From Bacillus sp. RO1 (GTDB lineage Bacteria > Bacillota > Bacilli > Bacillales > Bacillaceae_I), in assembly GCF_012524115.1 (NCBI RefSeq), contig NZ_JAAZWB010000092.1:1-64000 (forward strand): a stretch of 64,000 bases of DNA, given 5' to 3'. A program made the translations under genes and the position numbers. Positions 18,360-27,671 of the stretch are shown here, piece after piece. The notes under the pieces were generated by a model. That model ran no database searches and was not told the origin of the DNA. It worked only from the letters and a program-made list of their open reading frames with translations. Numbering within the stretch: the first letter of the stretch is position 1; every line of letters starts with the position of its first letter.

Positions 18360-19610
18360 TTACCTATAATAGCTGCTTCTTCTAGAATAAACGAAAGAAT
18401 CAGCGTAACGTTGTTGCATTTTCTTTCTCCTTCTTCTTCTTTGCAGCACATTCATAACAAAAAAGAAGATTAATAGTGCAACGAAAATAAAAATAGTAGA
18501 ACCCACACTGCTCTTTGTACTTGTATCTCCTTCTGATTGATCTGTGGAATCTATTGAAGATGCAGTAGGAACAGGAGTCAAATCATTTCTTTCTTGTTCA
18601 ACCAACACATTTTCTTCCACATGTTTACGGTTGCCGATTTTCACAACCAAATCCTTGTCCTCGTTTACACGCAAGGTAACCGTTTCATCATCCTTCTTTG
18701 ATACATAAACATTTTTCGCAAGCATGTACTCTCTACCAGTAGCATCTGTGACCATTTCACCTTTTTTGATTTCATCTGTCATAAAATTTGCAAACCCATA
18801 ATCCATTAAAGTCATGGTGTCTTTGTAGCTGTAATATTTTGAAGCTGCCTTCATGGTTACCACAATGAGATCCATTCCATCCCTTTGGGCAGAAGTAACC
18901 AATGTATGACCTGATTCTGGAACATATCCATTTTTCACGCCAGTTGTTCCTTCGTAATCCCATAATAATCGGTGATGATTGTACAATGTGGTCTCCCACC
19001 CTTCACCAATCCACTCCATTTCCTTTGTTCCGACAATCTCCCTGAATGTTTCATTCTTCATTGCATATTGGGCAATCTTTGCCATATCCTGTGCAGTTGT
19101 CACGTGTTCAGGGTGAAACAATCCATGCGGGTTAGTGAAATTCGTATCCCCAACACCCACTTTTTCCTTCACAAATGTATTCATTCTCTTGGCAAAAGCT
19201 TTTTCACTGCCATCAAAATGTTCTGCTATGGCAGTACCGGCATCGTTACCAGAATTAATCATCAGGCCTTGAACAAGCTTTTCAAGCGTTACCTTTTCCC
19301 CTTCAAGTAAATATACTCTTGATCCGTCCTGATCCCTTGCATTTTTACTTACCGTTACAATCTCCTGTAGGTTCCCCTCTTCTATTGCAATGATAGCTGT
19401 CACGATTTTCGTGATGCTAGCTGGATACATTTCACGTTTACTGTCTTTTTCATAAAGAATATGACCAGATTTTGCATCTATTAATATAACGGACTCACTA
19501 AATAAGTCTCCAGGTTCTTCTGCTTGCACTGCCATCGAATTCCCAAAAACCATAACAAGTAGTGGGATGATGATACATAGTTGTATTTTTTTTATCATAA
19601 AAGAAGACAT
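18360..19610 (-). CDS. D-alanyl-D-alanine carboxypeptidase (S11 family, membrane-anchored)
   Basis: Penicillin-binding-protein type carboxypeptidase that trims peptidoglycan stem peptides. A signal peptide (to about residue 30, ending VQA) precedes the S11 domain: Ser65-Ile-Thr-Lys68 (SxxK), Ser120-Gly-Asn (SxN) and, where KTG is usual, Lys226-Asn-Gly. The C-terminus has a membrane helix (about 370-390) followed by an Arg/Lys-rich tail, unlike the amphipathic anchor common in DacA/DacF. It is 416 aa and monocistronic. No spore-operon context, so a vegetative role is likelier than DacF. Confidence 0.87.
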   Translation of the reverse strand: MSSFMIKKIQLCIIIPLLVMVFGNSMAVQAEEPGDLFSESVILIDAKSGHILYEKDSKREMYPASITKIVTAIIAIEEGNLQEIVTVSKNARDQDGSRVYLLEGEKVTLEKLVQGLMINSGNDAGTAIAEHFDGSEKAFAKRMNTFVKEKVGVGDTNFTNPHGLFHPEHVTTAQDMAKIAQYAMKNETFREIVGTKEMEWIGEGWETTLYNHHRLLWDYEGTTGVKNGYVPESGHTLVTSAQRDGMDLIVVTMKAASKYYSYKDTMTLMDYGFANFMTDEIKKGEMVTDATGREYMLAKNVYVSKKDDETVTLRVNEDKDLVVKIGNRKHVEENVLVEQERNDLTPVPTASSIDSTDQSEGDTSTKSSVGSTIFIFVALLIFFFVMNVLQRRRRRKKMQQRYADSFVYSRRSSYYR

Positions 19611-19745
19611 ACCTTTCTAGTTTCTTGTGTAGTGTTATGTCATAAAAACTCGAAAAATCTTTCTGTCTATTAGTCTATATTAATTTCATTGGATTTTCAT
19701 GCAAAATTAAGGATTTGTTAGAAAAGTCATAAAAACTTAACAAAA

Positions 19746-19780
19746 AAAGGGTAAGTAGAGGAGATATCTACTTACCCTAA
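19746..19780 (-). terminator. Terminator of the M2-type peptidase gene
   Basis: Minus strand agggtaagtaga pairs with tctacttaccct around a small loop, followed by seven U residues. Confidence 0.88.
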
Positions 19781-19784
19781 ACTA

Positions 19785-21377
19785 TCAGTTATTCACTTTT
19801 TCATAGTGGCAATAGGCTTTTATGAAGTGGTCTGAGTTTAGTGGCTCGCCCGTCACTTTTTCAATTTTTTCATTCCAATGGTAGGTTGCTCCTGGTGCAA
19901 GGAATTCATCACGGATAAATGCTCCTACTTTTAGGGAAAAGAACTCATCAGATACATTGTTTTTGATATGCTGATAGAGTTGTGCAGCTGTCAATTCCCC
20001 CAACAAGTAGTTCTGGTAATACACCGGTGCAAGTGTGAAATGAATCTTTGCCGCCCAATCTGGATTGCTCCGATCTTCTGGTGGATGAAGTAATTGAATC
20101 GTTTCCACTGTTTCCCACCACAGAGCGTTAAGATCCTGGTCAGGATTTGCATATAGCTTTCTTTCAAAGAAAACAAATGTAATAATCCATCTTGCTGATA
20201 TAAGCATTTTCAATTGTTCATGCTCTTCAAGAGACGGCATTAATGTATCAAGCTTGGCATCCTCTACTTTCAAGAATTTAGATAGCCACTCTCTATTTTC
20301 CGTCATTTTTCCGAATAACATTGCAATGGCCTCTGTTGTTAAGATATGAGCAAAGCTTCTTAATAAATAGGGAAGATCGCGATTTACATATTTGTTGTAC
20401 GCTGCATGTCCAAATTCATGAAGCATGGTCCCCATCCAATACGTATTATCTACATTGTTGCACAGTACCCGAATATCTCCCTCACGGTTCATATCCATAC
20501 AAAACGCAGTAGGGTTCTTTCCTTCACGTGGGTTTAAGTCAGAGGAAGCATACAGGCCTTCAATTGGCATATCCATGGAATCAAACGTGTCTGCAGTCAA
20601 TTTCTCTAGATCCTGCCCTTTGAAATATTGATCCAGATTCGTTTGTTCGTTTGCCGGTGCTTCTTGGAAGAATGGATCCACATAATGCCATGGTCGTAAT
20701 TCTTCCGCTTTCACTCCAAATTTTTTGGCTAGATCGTTATCTAATTCACTTTTCAACCTACGATAAGTAGAATCCGATTGTTCTACTAGATTTTCAAACA
20801 TAGAAAAAACTTCTTCTAAATCTAGCTCCTGATTGGCAAACGACATTTCATAGTAGTTTTCATAGCCTAGTTTCCTTGCCGCTTCATTCCGCTTTTTCAC
20901 TAGTGCCAACAGCTTTTCCGACACAACTTGTCCGACTTCTTTGCTTGCCTTCCAAGCTTCTTCCCGCTCCTTATTGTCTGTACTATTCAACAAGATATTT
21001 CTAATATCATTTGCGGATAACTTTTTGCCATTCACTTCAGGCAAGTACGTATTAAAAAGGTAATTCAGTTCAGATGACATAGAAGACATCTCTTCAATTG
21101 TTTCCTTATCCAATTGATTTTCTTTCATTCCATACTCTAGGATTTCTAACTGTCTTCTTTGTTCCATCGAAAGTTCTGGATCTAGCAGGTAAGATTTCAC
21201 CTGGTTGTAACGATCTTGATTGGCATAAAAAAGGCTGAATTCACTGGAGGCTTTACCGGCTTCCTCTGCCCATTTCTTTTCTCCAGTCGTTTGTGCCATC
21301 CATCCAGCGTGGGTGGATTTTTTTAATAGCTTCTGAAACTGTTCATTTTGTTCATCTAAAAATTTTTCAACCATCAT
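19785..21377 (-). CDS. M2-type (ACE-like) zinc metallopeptidase
   Basis: A 530-aa gluzincin. The zinc site is HEFGH (residues 320-324) with the third ligand Glu349 in LTTEAIAM, the 24-residue spacing seen in angiotensin-converting-enzyme-like M2 peptidases. Late motifs such as WAAKIHFTLAPVYYQNYLLGEL also fit M2 (the HxxPxYYxNY type pattern). No signal peptide, so it is cytosolic and probably acts on short peptides. M3 carboxypeptidase is the alternative label. Start after a ggaggg ribosome binding site. Confidence 0.83.
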   Translation of the reverse strand: MMVEKFLDEQNEQFQKLLKKSTHAGWMAQTTGEKKWAEEAGKASSEFSLFYANQDRYNQVKSYLLDPELSMEQRRQLEILEYGMKENQLDKETIEEMSSMSSELNYLFNTYLPEVNGKKLSANDIRNILLNSTDNKEREEAWKASKEVGQVVSEKLLALVKKRNEAARKLGYENYYEMSFANQELDLEEVFSMFENLVEQSDSTYRRLKSELDNDLAKKFGVKAEELRPWHYVDPFFQEAPANEQTNLDQYFKGQDLEKLTADTFDSMDMPIEGLYASSDLNPREGKNPTAFCMDMNREGDIRVLCNNVDNTYWMGTMLHEFGHAAYNKYVNRDLPYLLRSFAHILTTEAIAMLFGKMTENREWLSKFLKVEDAKLDTLMPSLEEHEQLKMLISARWIITFVFFERKLYANPDQDLNALWWETVETIQLLHPPEDRSNPDWAAKIHFTLAPVYYQNYLLGELTAAQLYQHIKNNVSDEFFSLKVGAFIRDEFLAPGATYHWNEKIEKVTGEPLNSDHFIKAYCHYEKVNN

Positions 21378-21426
21378 AACGTTCCCTCCAAAATTAAAAC
21401 AATATGTAAAATACGACTCTATCTTC

Positions 21427-22323
21427 TTAACTTTTATGTCCTGAGTCCACAGCAGCTGCTATTGTCTTCTTCATCCAAACTTGCTCTACCTTCATCGAAA
21501 AACCTTTGTCGATAAGATAGTCATACACCATCTTATTGGACGTTTGAAAGAATGCTACCGTGCACTGGTAAGGCGCAACAGTCGGTGGAAAAAGATGAAA
21601 GAATAAAGCTTCCAACACTCTTTCAGGTTTTTTCTGTTCTTCATTTATAAAGCAATGGGTGACTACAATGGAATTCAATGTTCCATCAGGACTATATTGT
21701 CTTTTGAACAAGGCATATGCAGCAGTTTCGCCGTCAGTCCCCAATATTTGCAAAGTCAAACCATCTTTCATGCACCACCATTGACTTTGCCATGGCGTGT
21801 CATGATGATAACTTGATAGATACTGAGCATCATGTGCAGATGTATAAATGGGATAATATTCCAATGAGTCATTAAATTCTAACGACGTCTCTAGGGACAG
21901 GTGCACCACATGATCTACAATCTGATAACCTTTTGATTCGTACAACGCGATTGCTTGTCTGTTTTTTGAGATAGCTTCCAAAGTAGCTGTATGTATCCCT
22001 TTTTCGTTATACAATTCACAAGCTTTTTCTACTAATAGCTTCCCAATCCCTTTTCTGCGATGAGTAGCAGCTACCCCTGTACCTCCATTCCAAGCAACAA
22101 GTTGTTCCCCTATCTTTATGTATCCACTTAATAAAAGCCCTACAGGTTCTACACCGTCAAACGCAATAATGGATAAGGCAGCGGATATATTCTCCTGACC
22201 CAATCTAGCAGCAAATCGGTCCACATCCATGGTTGCATCAAAAAAATACCCTTCAAACCCCTTGTTCCAAGCTTCAAGTGCTTGATTAAGTGTACATTCA
22301 CTCAAACGTTTTATTTGATACAT
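21427..22323 (-). CDS. GNAT family N-acetyltransferase
   Basis: A 298-aa protein. Residues about 60-140 form a GNAT domain with the acetyl-CoA loop THRRKGIGKLL and the following ALYESKGY motif. The C-terminal half is a second, degenerate GNAT-like region ending in YDYLIDKGFSMKVEQVWMKK. The acceptor substrate is unknown. The ATG at 22323 is preferred over 22329 and 22353 because it is the best spaced from the aaaggggg site. Confidence 0.78.
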   Translation of the reverse strand: MYQIKRLSECTLNQALEAWNKGFEGYFFDATMDVDRFAARLGQENISAALSIIAFDGVEPVGLLLSGYIKIGEQLVAWNGGTGVAATHRRKGIGKLLVEKACELYNEKGIHTATLEAISKNRQAIALYESKGYQIVDHVVHLSLETSLEFNDSLEYYPIYTSAHDAQYLSSYHHDTPWQSQWWCMKDGLTLQILGTDGETAAYALFKRQYSPDGTLNSIVVTHCFINEEQKKPERVLEALFFHLFPPTVAPYQCTVAFFQTSNKMVYDYLIDKGFSMKVEQVWMKKTIAAAVDSGHKS

Positions 22324-22439
22324 ATACATGCCCCCTTTGTTCCCTAAATGCATGCCAAGCCAACCTAATTACTATCTTATAATAATAACAGAAAAACTTA
22401 CAGTATATTCTAACAAATAGATTTTTCTGAAATTAAATT

Positions 22440-22530
22440 CTAGTTGATCGGTTAATCGCAGCTGTTCCTTTCCGCAAATGGCTTCGCTTTAGGCAAGCGA
22501 AGCCACTGGAACGGAAATCAACGGATATAA
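22440..22530. repeat. Short degenerate copy of the dispersed intergenic repeat
   Basis: The segment contains gctgttcctttccgcaaatggcttcgcttt and ends actggaacggaaatcaacgg. It shares the inverted ends and the ttccg...cttcgctttc motif of the larger repeats, folding as a palindrome around aggcaagcg. Confidence 0.6.
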
Positions 22531-22551
22531 AAACTTTCTAAATCTTTTCAA

Positions 22552-22596
22552 AAAAATTACAGGTTGGAAAGTTGTTGTTCCGACCTGTAATTGTAT
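22552..22596 (-). terminator. Terminator of the RimJ/RimL-like gene
   Basis: Minus strand attacaggtcgga pairs with tccaacctgtaat, followed by seven U residues. Confidence 0.85.
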
Positions 22597-22604
22597 TATT
22601 TTTA

Positions 22605-23144
22605 TTATTCATGGTCTTCCTTAAGTATGGAAAATACATTTGCATCATGAAATTTTCCACCTTGATATAAATATCCCCTCAAAAGACCCTCATGAGTAAA
22701 CCCTACTTTTTCTAGAACCTTTCTCGAGCCGACATTTTCGGGATAGACATTTGCACCGATACGGTGGAAATTCATCCCCTCGAACCCGAAATGAACCAGT
22801 GCTCCTATGGCCTCTGTTGCATAGCCTTTTCCCCAATAAGGAATATCTATCTCATAGCCTATTTCTGCACGTTGATGCTTTTCAGATATTGCATGAAAAC
22901 CGCATGTCCCTATGAGACTATTAGTTTCCTTTTCGACGATTCCCCATCTATAAAGAGTTGTATAGTCATCAATGAAATCTTTAATGAATTTATCTGCCTC
23001 CAGTTTTGTCTGAAAAGGCTCCATTCCATAAAATTTCGTCATCTCAGGTTGGGAAAAATAAGAAAAAATAACATCTGAATCTCTTAAGCTTAGACTTCTT
23101 AATTGAAGTCGTTCCGTTCTGAGCATTGGTACCGGCTTTAGCAT
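22605..23144 (-). CDS. RimJ/RimL-type N-acetyltransferase
   Basis: A 179-aa GNAT of the ribosomal-protein acetyltransferase type: LRTERLQLRSLSLRDSDVIF at the start, acetyl-CoA site GYEIDIPYWGKGYATEA (about 97-113), then NVGSRKVLEKVGFTHEG. The target may be an N-terminal amine or a small molecule. It is last of a three-gene run with the gene at 23152 (7-nt gap) and the acetyltransferase at 23502. Confidence 0.85.
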   Translation of the reverse strand: MLKPVPMLRTERLQLRSLSLRDSDVIFSYFSQPEMTKFYGMEPFQTKLEADKFIKDFIDDYTTLYRWGIVEKETNSLIGTCGFHAISEKHQRAEIGYEIDIPYWGKGYATEAIGALVHFGFEGMNFHRIGANVYPENVGSRKVLEKVGFTHEGLLRGYLYQGGKFHDANVFSILKEDHE

Positions 23145-23151
23145 GATCTAC

Positions 23152-23490
23152 CTACCCTTCTGTCATCTCTGCTACGATATATTGGTTTGTCCACATTTTC
23201 AACATTATCACAAGGCTCTCATCCCCTTTTGAAAAAAGAAAGGTAGAGCCTAGTTGTTCTTCAAATTCCCAGCCATCTTCTTCCACATGGGAAAGAACAT
23301 CCTGCAGTCCTGCACCATTATCCATTTTCGCCATGACTGTTGTGGAATCTTCTGCTGAGGATAGTGTTACAATTGGAGAACCGGTCAATGCTAATTTCAC
23401 CGCTCCCCTTACCTCTTCATTAAATGCAAGTAGTGTTCCTGTGACTAGTAGTATGCCTGTGAAAATGACGAGCAACCATTTCCATTTCAT
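23152..23490 (-). CDS. Small exported protein, unknown family
   Basis: A 112-aa protein with an N-terminal signal or anchor (about residues 4-23, WLLVIFTGILLVTGTLLAF) and a small soluble domain outside. No family recognised. It lies 7 nt before the RimJ-like gene and 11 nt after the acetyltransferase gene, so it is probably in one transcript with both. Confidence 0.65.
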   Translation of the reverse strand: MKWKWLLVIFTGILLVTGTLLAFNEEVRGAVKLALTGSPIVTLSSAEDSTTVMAKMDNGAGLQDVLSHVEEDGWEFEEQLGSTFLFSKGDESLVIMLKMWTNQYIVAEMTEG

Positions 23491-23501
23491 TCTACTTCCT
23501 C

Positions 23502-24008
23502 CTACTCTATTATTCTTCTCCCCATTATCACCAAATCCCTTTTTACAGAATCAAGTTCCGCGACACCAGGAAGATATCCCCACTTTTCAAATCCATACTT
23601 TTCAAACAATCGTACGCTTGGGACATTATGTGCAAAAATGAATGCCAATAGATTCTCAATTTGAAGAGCTGAACACTCCTCCATTGCTTTTTCTAATATT
23701 TTTGACCCTAGTCCCTTTCCTCTAAATGCCTCGCTAAGATAAATACTTACCTCTGCTGTTGCCTGATATGCCGGACGACCGTAGAAATTTTGAAAACTTA
23801 TCCAAGCGCAGATTTGATTGTTTAGTTCCACTACCTTTAAAGGCCTTTTTTCATTATGTTTATCAAACCATTCCTTTCTACTTTCCACTGTGACAGGAGA
23901 AGTATCTGCCGTCACCATCCTGTTTTCGATGGTGGAATTATAGATGGAAACTATTATAGGTAGGTCTTCTAAAACAGCATCTCTTATATGGATAGACAAG
24001 TTATTCAT
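23502..24008 (-). CDS. GNAT N-acetyltransferase, phosphinothricin-acetyltransferase-like
   Basis: A 168-aa GNAT starting IRDAVLEDLPIIVSIYNSTIENRM, with FRGKGLGSKILEKAM as the acetyl-CoA loop and NVPSVRLFEKYGFEKWGYLP near the end. This arrangement is typical of the Pat/YwnH group that acetylates phosphinothricin-like or methionine-sulfoximine-like compounds. The substrate here is not known. It is first of a three-gene run and divergent from nagA. Confidence 0.83.
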   Translation of the reverse strand: MNNLSIHIRDAVLEDLPIIVSIYNSTIENRMVTADTSPVTVESRKEWFDKHNEKRPLKVVELNNQICAWISFQNFYGRPAYQATAEVSIYLSEAFRGKGLGSKILEKAMEECSALQIENLLAFIFAHNVPSVRLFEKYGFEKWGYLPGVAELDSVKRDLVIMGRRIIE

Positions 24009-24109
24009 GATGATTCACCTTTCTAGTATTCTATGCTTTTATTCTGTTAATAGTATATTATTTCATAAGAAAATTAGATAGAATTATTTTGGAATCTAGG
24101 CGAGAAGAA

Positions 24110-24143
24110 TTGTATATACCAATACGAAAATTGGTATATACAA
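24110..24143. promoter_or_regulatory. Paired NagR (YvoA) operator
   Basis: A perfect 14-bp inverted repeat: TTGTATATACCAAT (24110-24123) and ATTGGTATATACAA (24130-24143), spaced by 6 bp. Each arm is itself a near-palindrome centred on GTATATAC, like the GntR-family dre sites bound by B. subtilis NagR. A TATAAT at 24171-24176 may be the -10 of the nag promoter. Confidence 0.82.
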
Positions 24144-24199
24144 CTAGACATATTTTTGCTAAGCTGAACATATAATAATTACGAAAAGAGGACTTTGAC

Positions 24200-25384
24200 A
24201 TGGCTTCTCAATCAAATAGTTACTCCCTCCTCGCTATGAAGATAGTTACGGGAGAGGAAGTAATAAAAAATGGATATTTGACCATCAAAGAAGGGAAGAT
24301 CTCTGATTTTGGTCCCATAACCCATTATTCGAATGATGAAAATTTGCCAGAAATTCATTTATCGGAAGATTTATATGCTTCACCTGGCTTTATCGACATC
24401 CACGGCTTAAATGGAGCAGATGTGATGGATGCAACAAGGGATAGTATTATGACTATGGCAACGACTTTACCAAAAGAGGGAACCACTAGTTTTTTAGCGA
24501 CCACCATTACGCAAGAAAAAGCGGCACTTGAGAAGGCTTTACAGACTGTGAGCAGTTTCATTTCTAGTCAACACTTGGATCATGTAGGGAGCGAAGTGTT
24601 GGGTGTACATTTTGAAGGACCTTTTATCAATGAAAAACGTGCCGGTGCTCAGCCACCTGCCTATATTTTAGAGCCCTCAGTTGAGACGTTTCGTCATTTT
24701 CAGGTAGAGTCTGGTAACCATATTAAAGTTGTTACGTTGGCACCTGAGGGAAGAGATGGTTTGGAGCTGGTAAAATACCTTTCCGATACCGGAGTAATCT
24801 CCTCCATCGGACATTCCGACGCATTATATACAGAGGTAGTAAAAGCAATGGAGGCTGGAGCCGAGCATATTACTCATTTCTTTAATGGAATGAGGGGAAG
24901 TCATCATCGTGAACCAGGCGTTGCTGGTGCCGGCTTGGCCCATCCTGAACTCTTTTTGGAAATGATTGCAGATGGCATTCATATTCATCCTGCCATGGTA
25001 AAAGCAACGTTTCTTGCAAAAGGAGTGGATAACATCCTATTGATAACCGATTCCATGAGGGCTAAATGGTTGGAAGATGGAGAGTATGAGCTTGGAGGCC
25101 AAAAAGTGTTTGTGGAGAATCATACTGCCCTTCTTGAAGATGGAACCCTAGCTGGAAGTGTTTTGAAAATGAATGACGCTGTTAGGAACATGAAAAAATT
25201 CTCCGATTGCACAATCCAAGAAGCAATCCAAATGGCATCCGTCAACCCTGCCAAACGACTTAAGGTGTGGGATAGAAAAGGTAGCATTGCGATCGGTAAG
25301 GATGCCGATATTGTTATTTTAGATGAAGAAATGCAAGTAAAAATGACCTTTTGTAAAGGGAATCTTTCATATAAAGGAGAGTAA
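24200..25384 (+). CDS. nagA: N-acetylglucosamine-6-phosphate deacetylase
   Basis: Cytosolic metal-dependent amidohydrolase that converts GlcNAc-6-phosphate to glucosamine-6-phosphate. Visible metal and substrate motifs are GFIDIHGLNG, HFEGPFINEKRAGAQ, SIGHSDA, HITHFFNGMRGSHHREPG and LITDSM. Length 394 aa, as usual. It is the first gene of nagABR, after a gagga ribosome binding site and a paired NagR operator. nagB begins 4 nt after its stop. Confidence 0.95.
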   Translation: MASQSNSYSLLAMKIVTGEEVIKNGYLTIKEGKISDFGPITHYSNDENLPEIHLSEDLYASPGFIDIHGLNGADVMDATRDSIMTMATTLPKEGTTSFLATTITQEKAALEKALQTVSSFISSQHLDHVGSEVLGVHFEGPFINEKRAGAQPPAYILEPSVETFRHFQVESGNHIKVVTLAPEGRDGLELVKYLSDTGVISSIGHSDALYTEVVKAMEAGAEHITHFFNGMRGSHHREPGVAGAGLAHPELFLEMIADGIHIHPAMVKATFLAKGVDNILLITDSMRAKWLEDGEYELGGQKVFVENHTALLEDGTLAGSVLKMNDAVRNMKKFSDCTIQEAIQMASVNPAKRLKVWDRKGSIAIGKDADIVILDEEMQVKMTFCKGNLSYKGE

Positions 25385-25388
25385 GAGC

Positions 25389-26126
25389 ATGGATATCATC
25401 ACTACCCCTTCTTATGAGGCGTTAAGCAAGGAAGCCGCATCTTTTGTGTCAAAGAAAGTTAGAGAAAATCCTTATATTGTGCTTGGCCTTGCCACAGGCA
25501 GCACTACAACTGGCATGTATGAGCATTTAATAAAAGACCATATAACGATGGGTACAAGCTACCGTCATGTAACCACTTTTAATCTGGATGAATATGTGGG
25601 GATGAGCAAACAAAACCCTAACAGCTACTATGCTTTTATGGAGAAACATCTTTTTCAGCATATTGACATTGAAAATGAATTAACGTTTATCCCGAATGGA
25701 ATGAGCGACCATCCAGAAATAGAATGTAGTTTATATGAAGAGAAATTACGGAAACACGGGCGAATTGACCTGCAAATTTTAGGTCTTGGCGCAAACGGAC
25801 ATATTGGTTTTAACGAACCAGGTACTTCATTTGGAAGCAGGACTCATGTCGTAAAGTTGACTGACTCTACTCGAAAGGCTAACTCTAGGTTCTTTAAGGA
25901 TATAGAAGATGTACCGACACATGCCATCACAATGGGAATCGACTCCATCATGGATGCCAAGGAAATTCTTCTTCTTGTAGCCGGAGCCAACAAAAGAGAA
26001 GCATTTGAGCAACTGTTGTACGGGGAGATTTCGGAGGACTTCCCCGCCTCTATTCTGAAGAAGCACCCATGCGTGAAGATCTTGGCAGACCAATCCGTTC
26101 TGGACACTTCCAGCATCATTGCTTGA
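25389..26126 (+). CDS. nagB: Glucosamine-6-phosphate deaminase
   Basis: Converts glucosamine-6-phosphate to fructose-6-phosphate and ammonia, completing entry of amino sugars into glycolysis. Family motifs are LATGSTTTGMYEHL (about 35-48), TFNLDEYVGM, and LGLGANGHIGFNEPG near 135. Length 245 aa. It is 4 nt downstream of nagA, in one operon. Confidence 0.95.
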   Translation: MDIITTPSYEALSKEAASFVSKKVRENPYIVLGLATGSTTTGMYEHLIKDHITMGTSYRHVTTFNLDEYVGMSKQNPNSYYAFMEKHLFQHIDIENELTFIPNGMSDHPEIECSLYEEKLRKHGRIDLQILGLGANGHIGFNEPGTSFGSRTHVVKLTDSTRKANSRFFKDIEDVPTHAITMGIDSIMDAKEILLLVAGANKREAFEQLLYGEISEDFPASILKKHPCVKILADQSVLDTSSIIA

Positions 26127-26145
26127 AAGGAGCGAAATACCCTAA

Positions 26146-26871
26146 ATGATAGATAAAACATCGCCTATTCCTATATATTATCAATTGGAATCACATATCA
26201 AAAAACAGATTGAAGCTGGATTCATCTTGCCTGGTGAAACTATTCCATCAGAAAGAGAATACGCCGAGAACTATGGGATCAGTAGAATGACGGTAAGACA
26301 GGCAATCAATCCCCTTGTTAATGAAGGGCTTCTTTATCGAAAAAAAGGAAGTGGCACTTTTGTTTCCGAAAAAAAAATCGAACAGCCCCTTCAAGGTTTG
26401 ACAAGCTTTACAGAAGATATGAAGAAACGCGGCATGACGCCAACTAGTAAACTTATTCATTTTGAAGTAATACCTGCAAATAGATTTATCGCAAAAGAAC
26501 TGAATATAAGCGAATATGCACCTGTATATGAAATAAAGAGAATTCGCCTTGCAGACGGAGAACCAATGGACCTTGAAACAAACTATCTGTCTGCAAACTT
26601 GGTAAAAGGCCTCACAGAAGAGGAGGTTAAGGCTTCTATATATTCCTATGTAGAAGAGAAGCTGGGACTTCGAATAACACATGCCGAACAAATGATAGAA
26701 TCAGTAAGGGCTTCAGAAGAACATGAAAAACTTTTGTATATTGAAAAAGATCATCCCATGCTATATATTCAACGGAACACCTTTCTCCACGATGGAACCC
26801 CCCTTGAATTAGTCAAATCCGTCTATAGAGGAGACCGTTATAAGTTTCAGATTAAGATGGAGCGGAATTAA
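26146..26871 (+). CDS. nagR: GntR/HutC family repressor of GlcNAc use
   Basis: A 241-aa regulator with an N-terminal winged helix (PSEREYAENYGISRMTVRQAINPL) and a C-terminal UTRA domain (GLTSFTEDMKKRG, YKFQIKMERN). It closely resembles B. subtilis NagR/YvoA, which binds glucosamine-6-phosphate or GlcNAc-6-phosphate. It is last in the operon and expected to bind the paired operator upstream of nagA, so it is autoregulated. Confidence 0.92.
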   Translation: MIDKTSPIPIYYQLESHIKKQIEAGFILPGETIPSEREYAENYGISRMTVRQAINPLVNEGLLYRKKGSGTFVSEKKIEQPLQGLTSFTEDMKKRGMTPTSKLIHFEVIPANRFIAKELNISEYAPVYEIKRIRLADGEPMDLETNYLSANLVKGLTEEEVKASIYSYVEEKLGLRITHAEQMIESVRASEEHEKLLYIEKDHPMLYIQRNTFLHDGTPLELVKSVYRGDRYKFQIKMERN

Positions 26872-26884
26872 CATTTTCATAGGA

Positions 26885-26918
26885 AAAGGCGGTACCATCT
26901 TGTGGAGGTACCGCCTTT
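26885..26918. terminator. Bidirectional terminator between nagR and the LysM-CAP gene
   Basis: A perfect 12-bp inverted repeat (aaaggcggtacc and ggtaccgccttt) with a 10-nt loop, shared by two convergent genes. The U-tails are short on both sides. Confidence 0.78.
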
Positions 26919-26922
26919 CATA

Positions 26923-27543
26923 TTATCTAGAGATGAACATTTGCGTCCAGTAATGACCATATTGGCCACCTTTCGCATAGCCCACTCCAATTTCCGTATA
27001 TTGGCTGGATAAAATATTTTTACGATGTCCCTCACTATTCATCCAAGCATTCATGACCTCTTGTGGTGTTTGTTGCCCAGCAGCAATATTTTCACCTGCT
27101 GATCGGTAAGAAATACCAAAGTTACGAATCATATCGAATGGAGATCCATATGTTGGAGATGTGTGGCTGAAATATCTTTTATCAATCATATCTTGAGATT
27201 TATATCTTGCGACTCTGGATAACTCCCAGTTAAGCTTCAAAGGCTTTAACCCATATTTAGCACGTTCCTGGTTTACTAACTTAGCAACTTGCTCTTCTTG
27301 CGTTTGCCCCTCCCCTTTTTCTGGAATAGTAATTCTTTGACCTGGATAGATTAGATCAGGATTGTTAATAGAAGAATTCGCAGCGATCAGTTCGGATACT
27401 CCAACCTGATATTTCACCGCAATCTTCCACATCGTATCACCGGATTGAACCGTGTGAGTAGTAGCTGCGAAGGCAGCTGAATTTCCACCTAAGACTAGTG
27501 CGACAACCGACAAAGTTATGAGGACTTTCTGTAAAGTTTTCAT
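26923..27543 (-). CDS. Secreted LysM plus CAP-domain protein
   Basis: A 206-aa secreted protein: signal peptide to about residue 27 (ending AFAA), one LysM peptidoglycan-binding motif (residues ~30-74, TVQSGDTMWKIAVKYQVGVS) and a C-terminal CAP/SCP domain (~80-206) with the typical LVNQERAKYGLKPL, AGENIAAGQ and GHYWTQMF motifs. Similar to YkwD-type proteins of Bacilli. It binds the wall or spore coat; the CAP function is unknown. Confidence 0.9.
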   Translation of the reverse strand: MKTLQKVLITLSVVALVLGGNSAAFAATTHTVQSGDTMWKIAVKYQVGVSELIAANSSINNPDLIYPGQRITIPEKGEGQTQEEQVAKLVNQERAKYGLKPLKLNWELSRVARYKSQDMIDKRYFSHTSPTYGSPFDMIRNFGISYRSAGENIAAGQQTPQEVMNAWMNSEGHRKNILSSQYTEIGVGYAKGGQYGHYWTQMFISR

Positions 27544-27671
27544 ACTATAAATCTAATATGATTTTTCCGTTAAGGAAACAAGTAATTATTGTAAAATAAC
27601 GAAATATACTGTTAATTACCTGTCATGACTGTAATGAGTAATATATTCCAGTGAGGTGGCACGGTCGCGAT

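Noticed and set aside
26885-26918. T-box-like ggtaccgcc
   Set aside because: It is one arm of a perfect inverted repeat between convergent genes, so a terminator.
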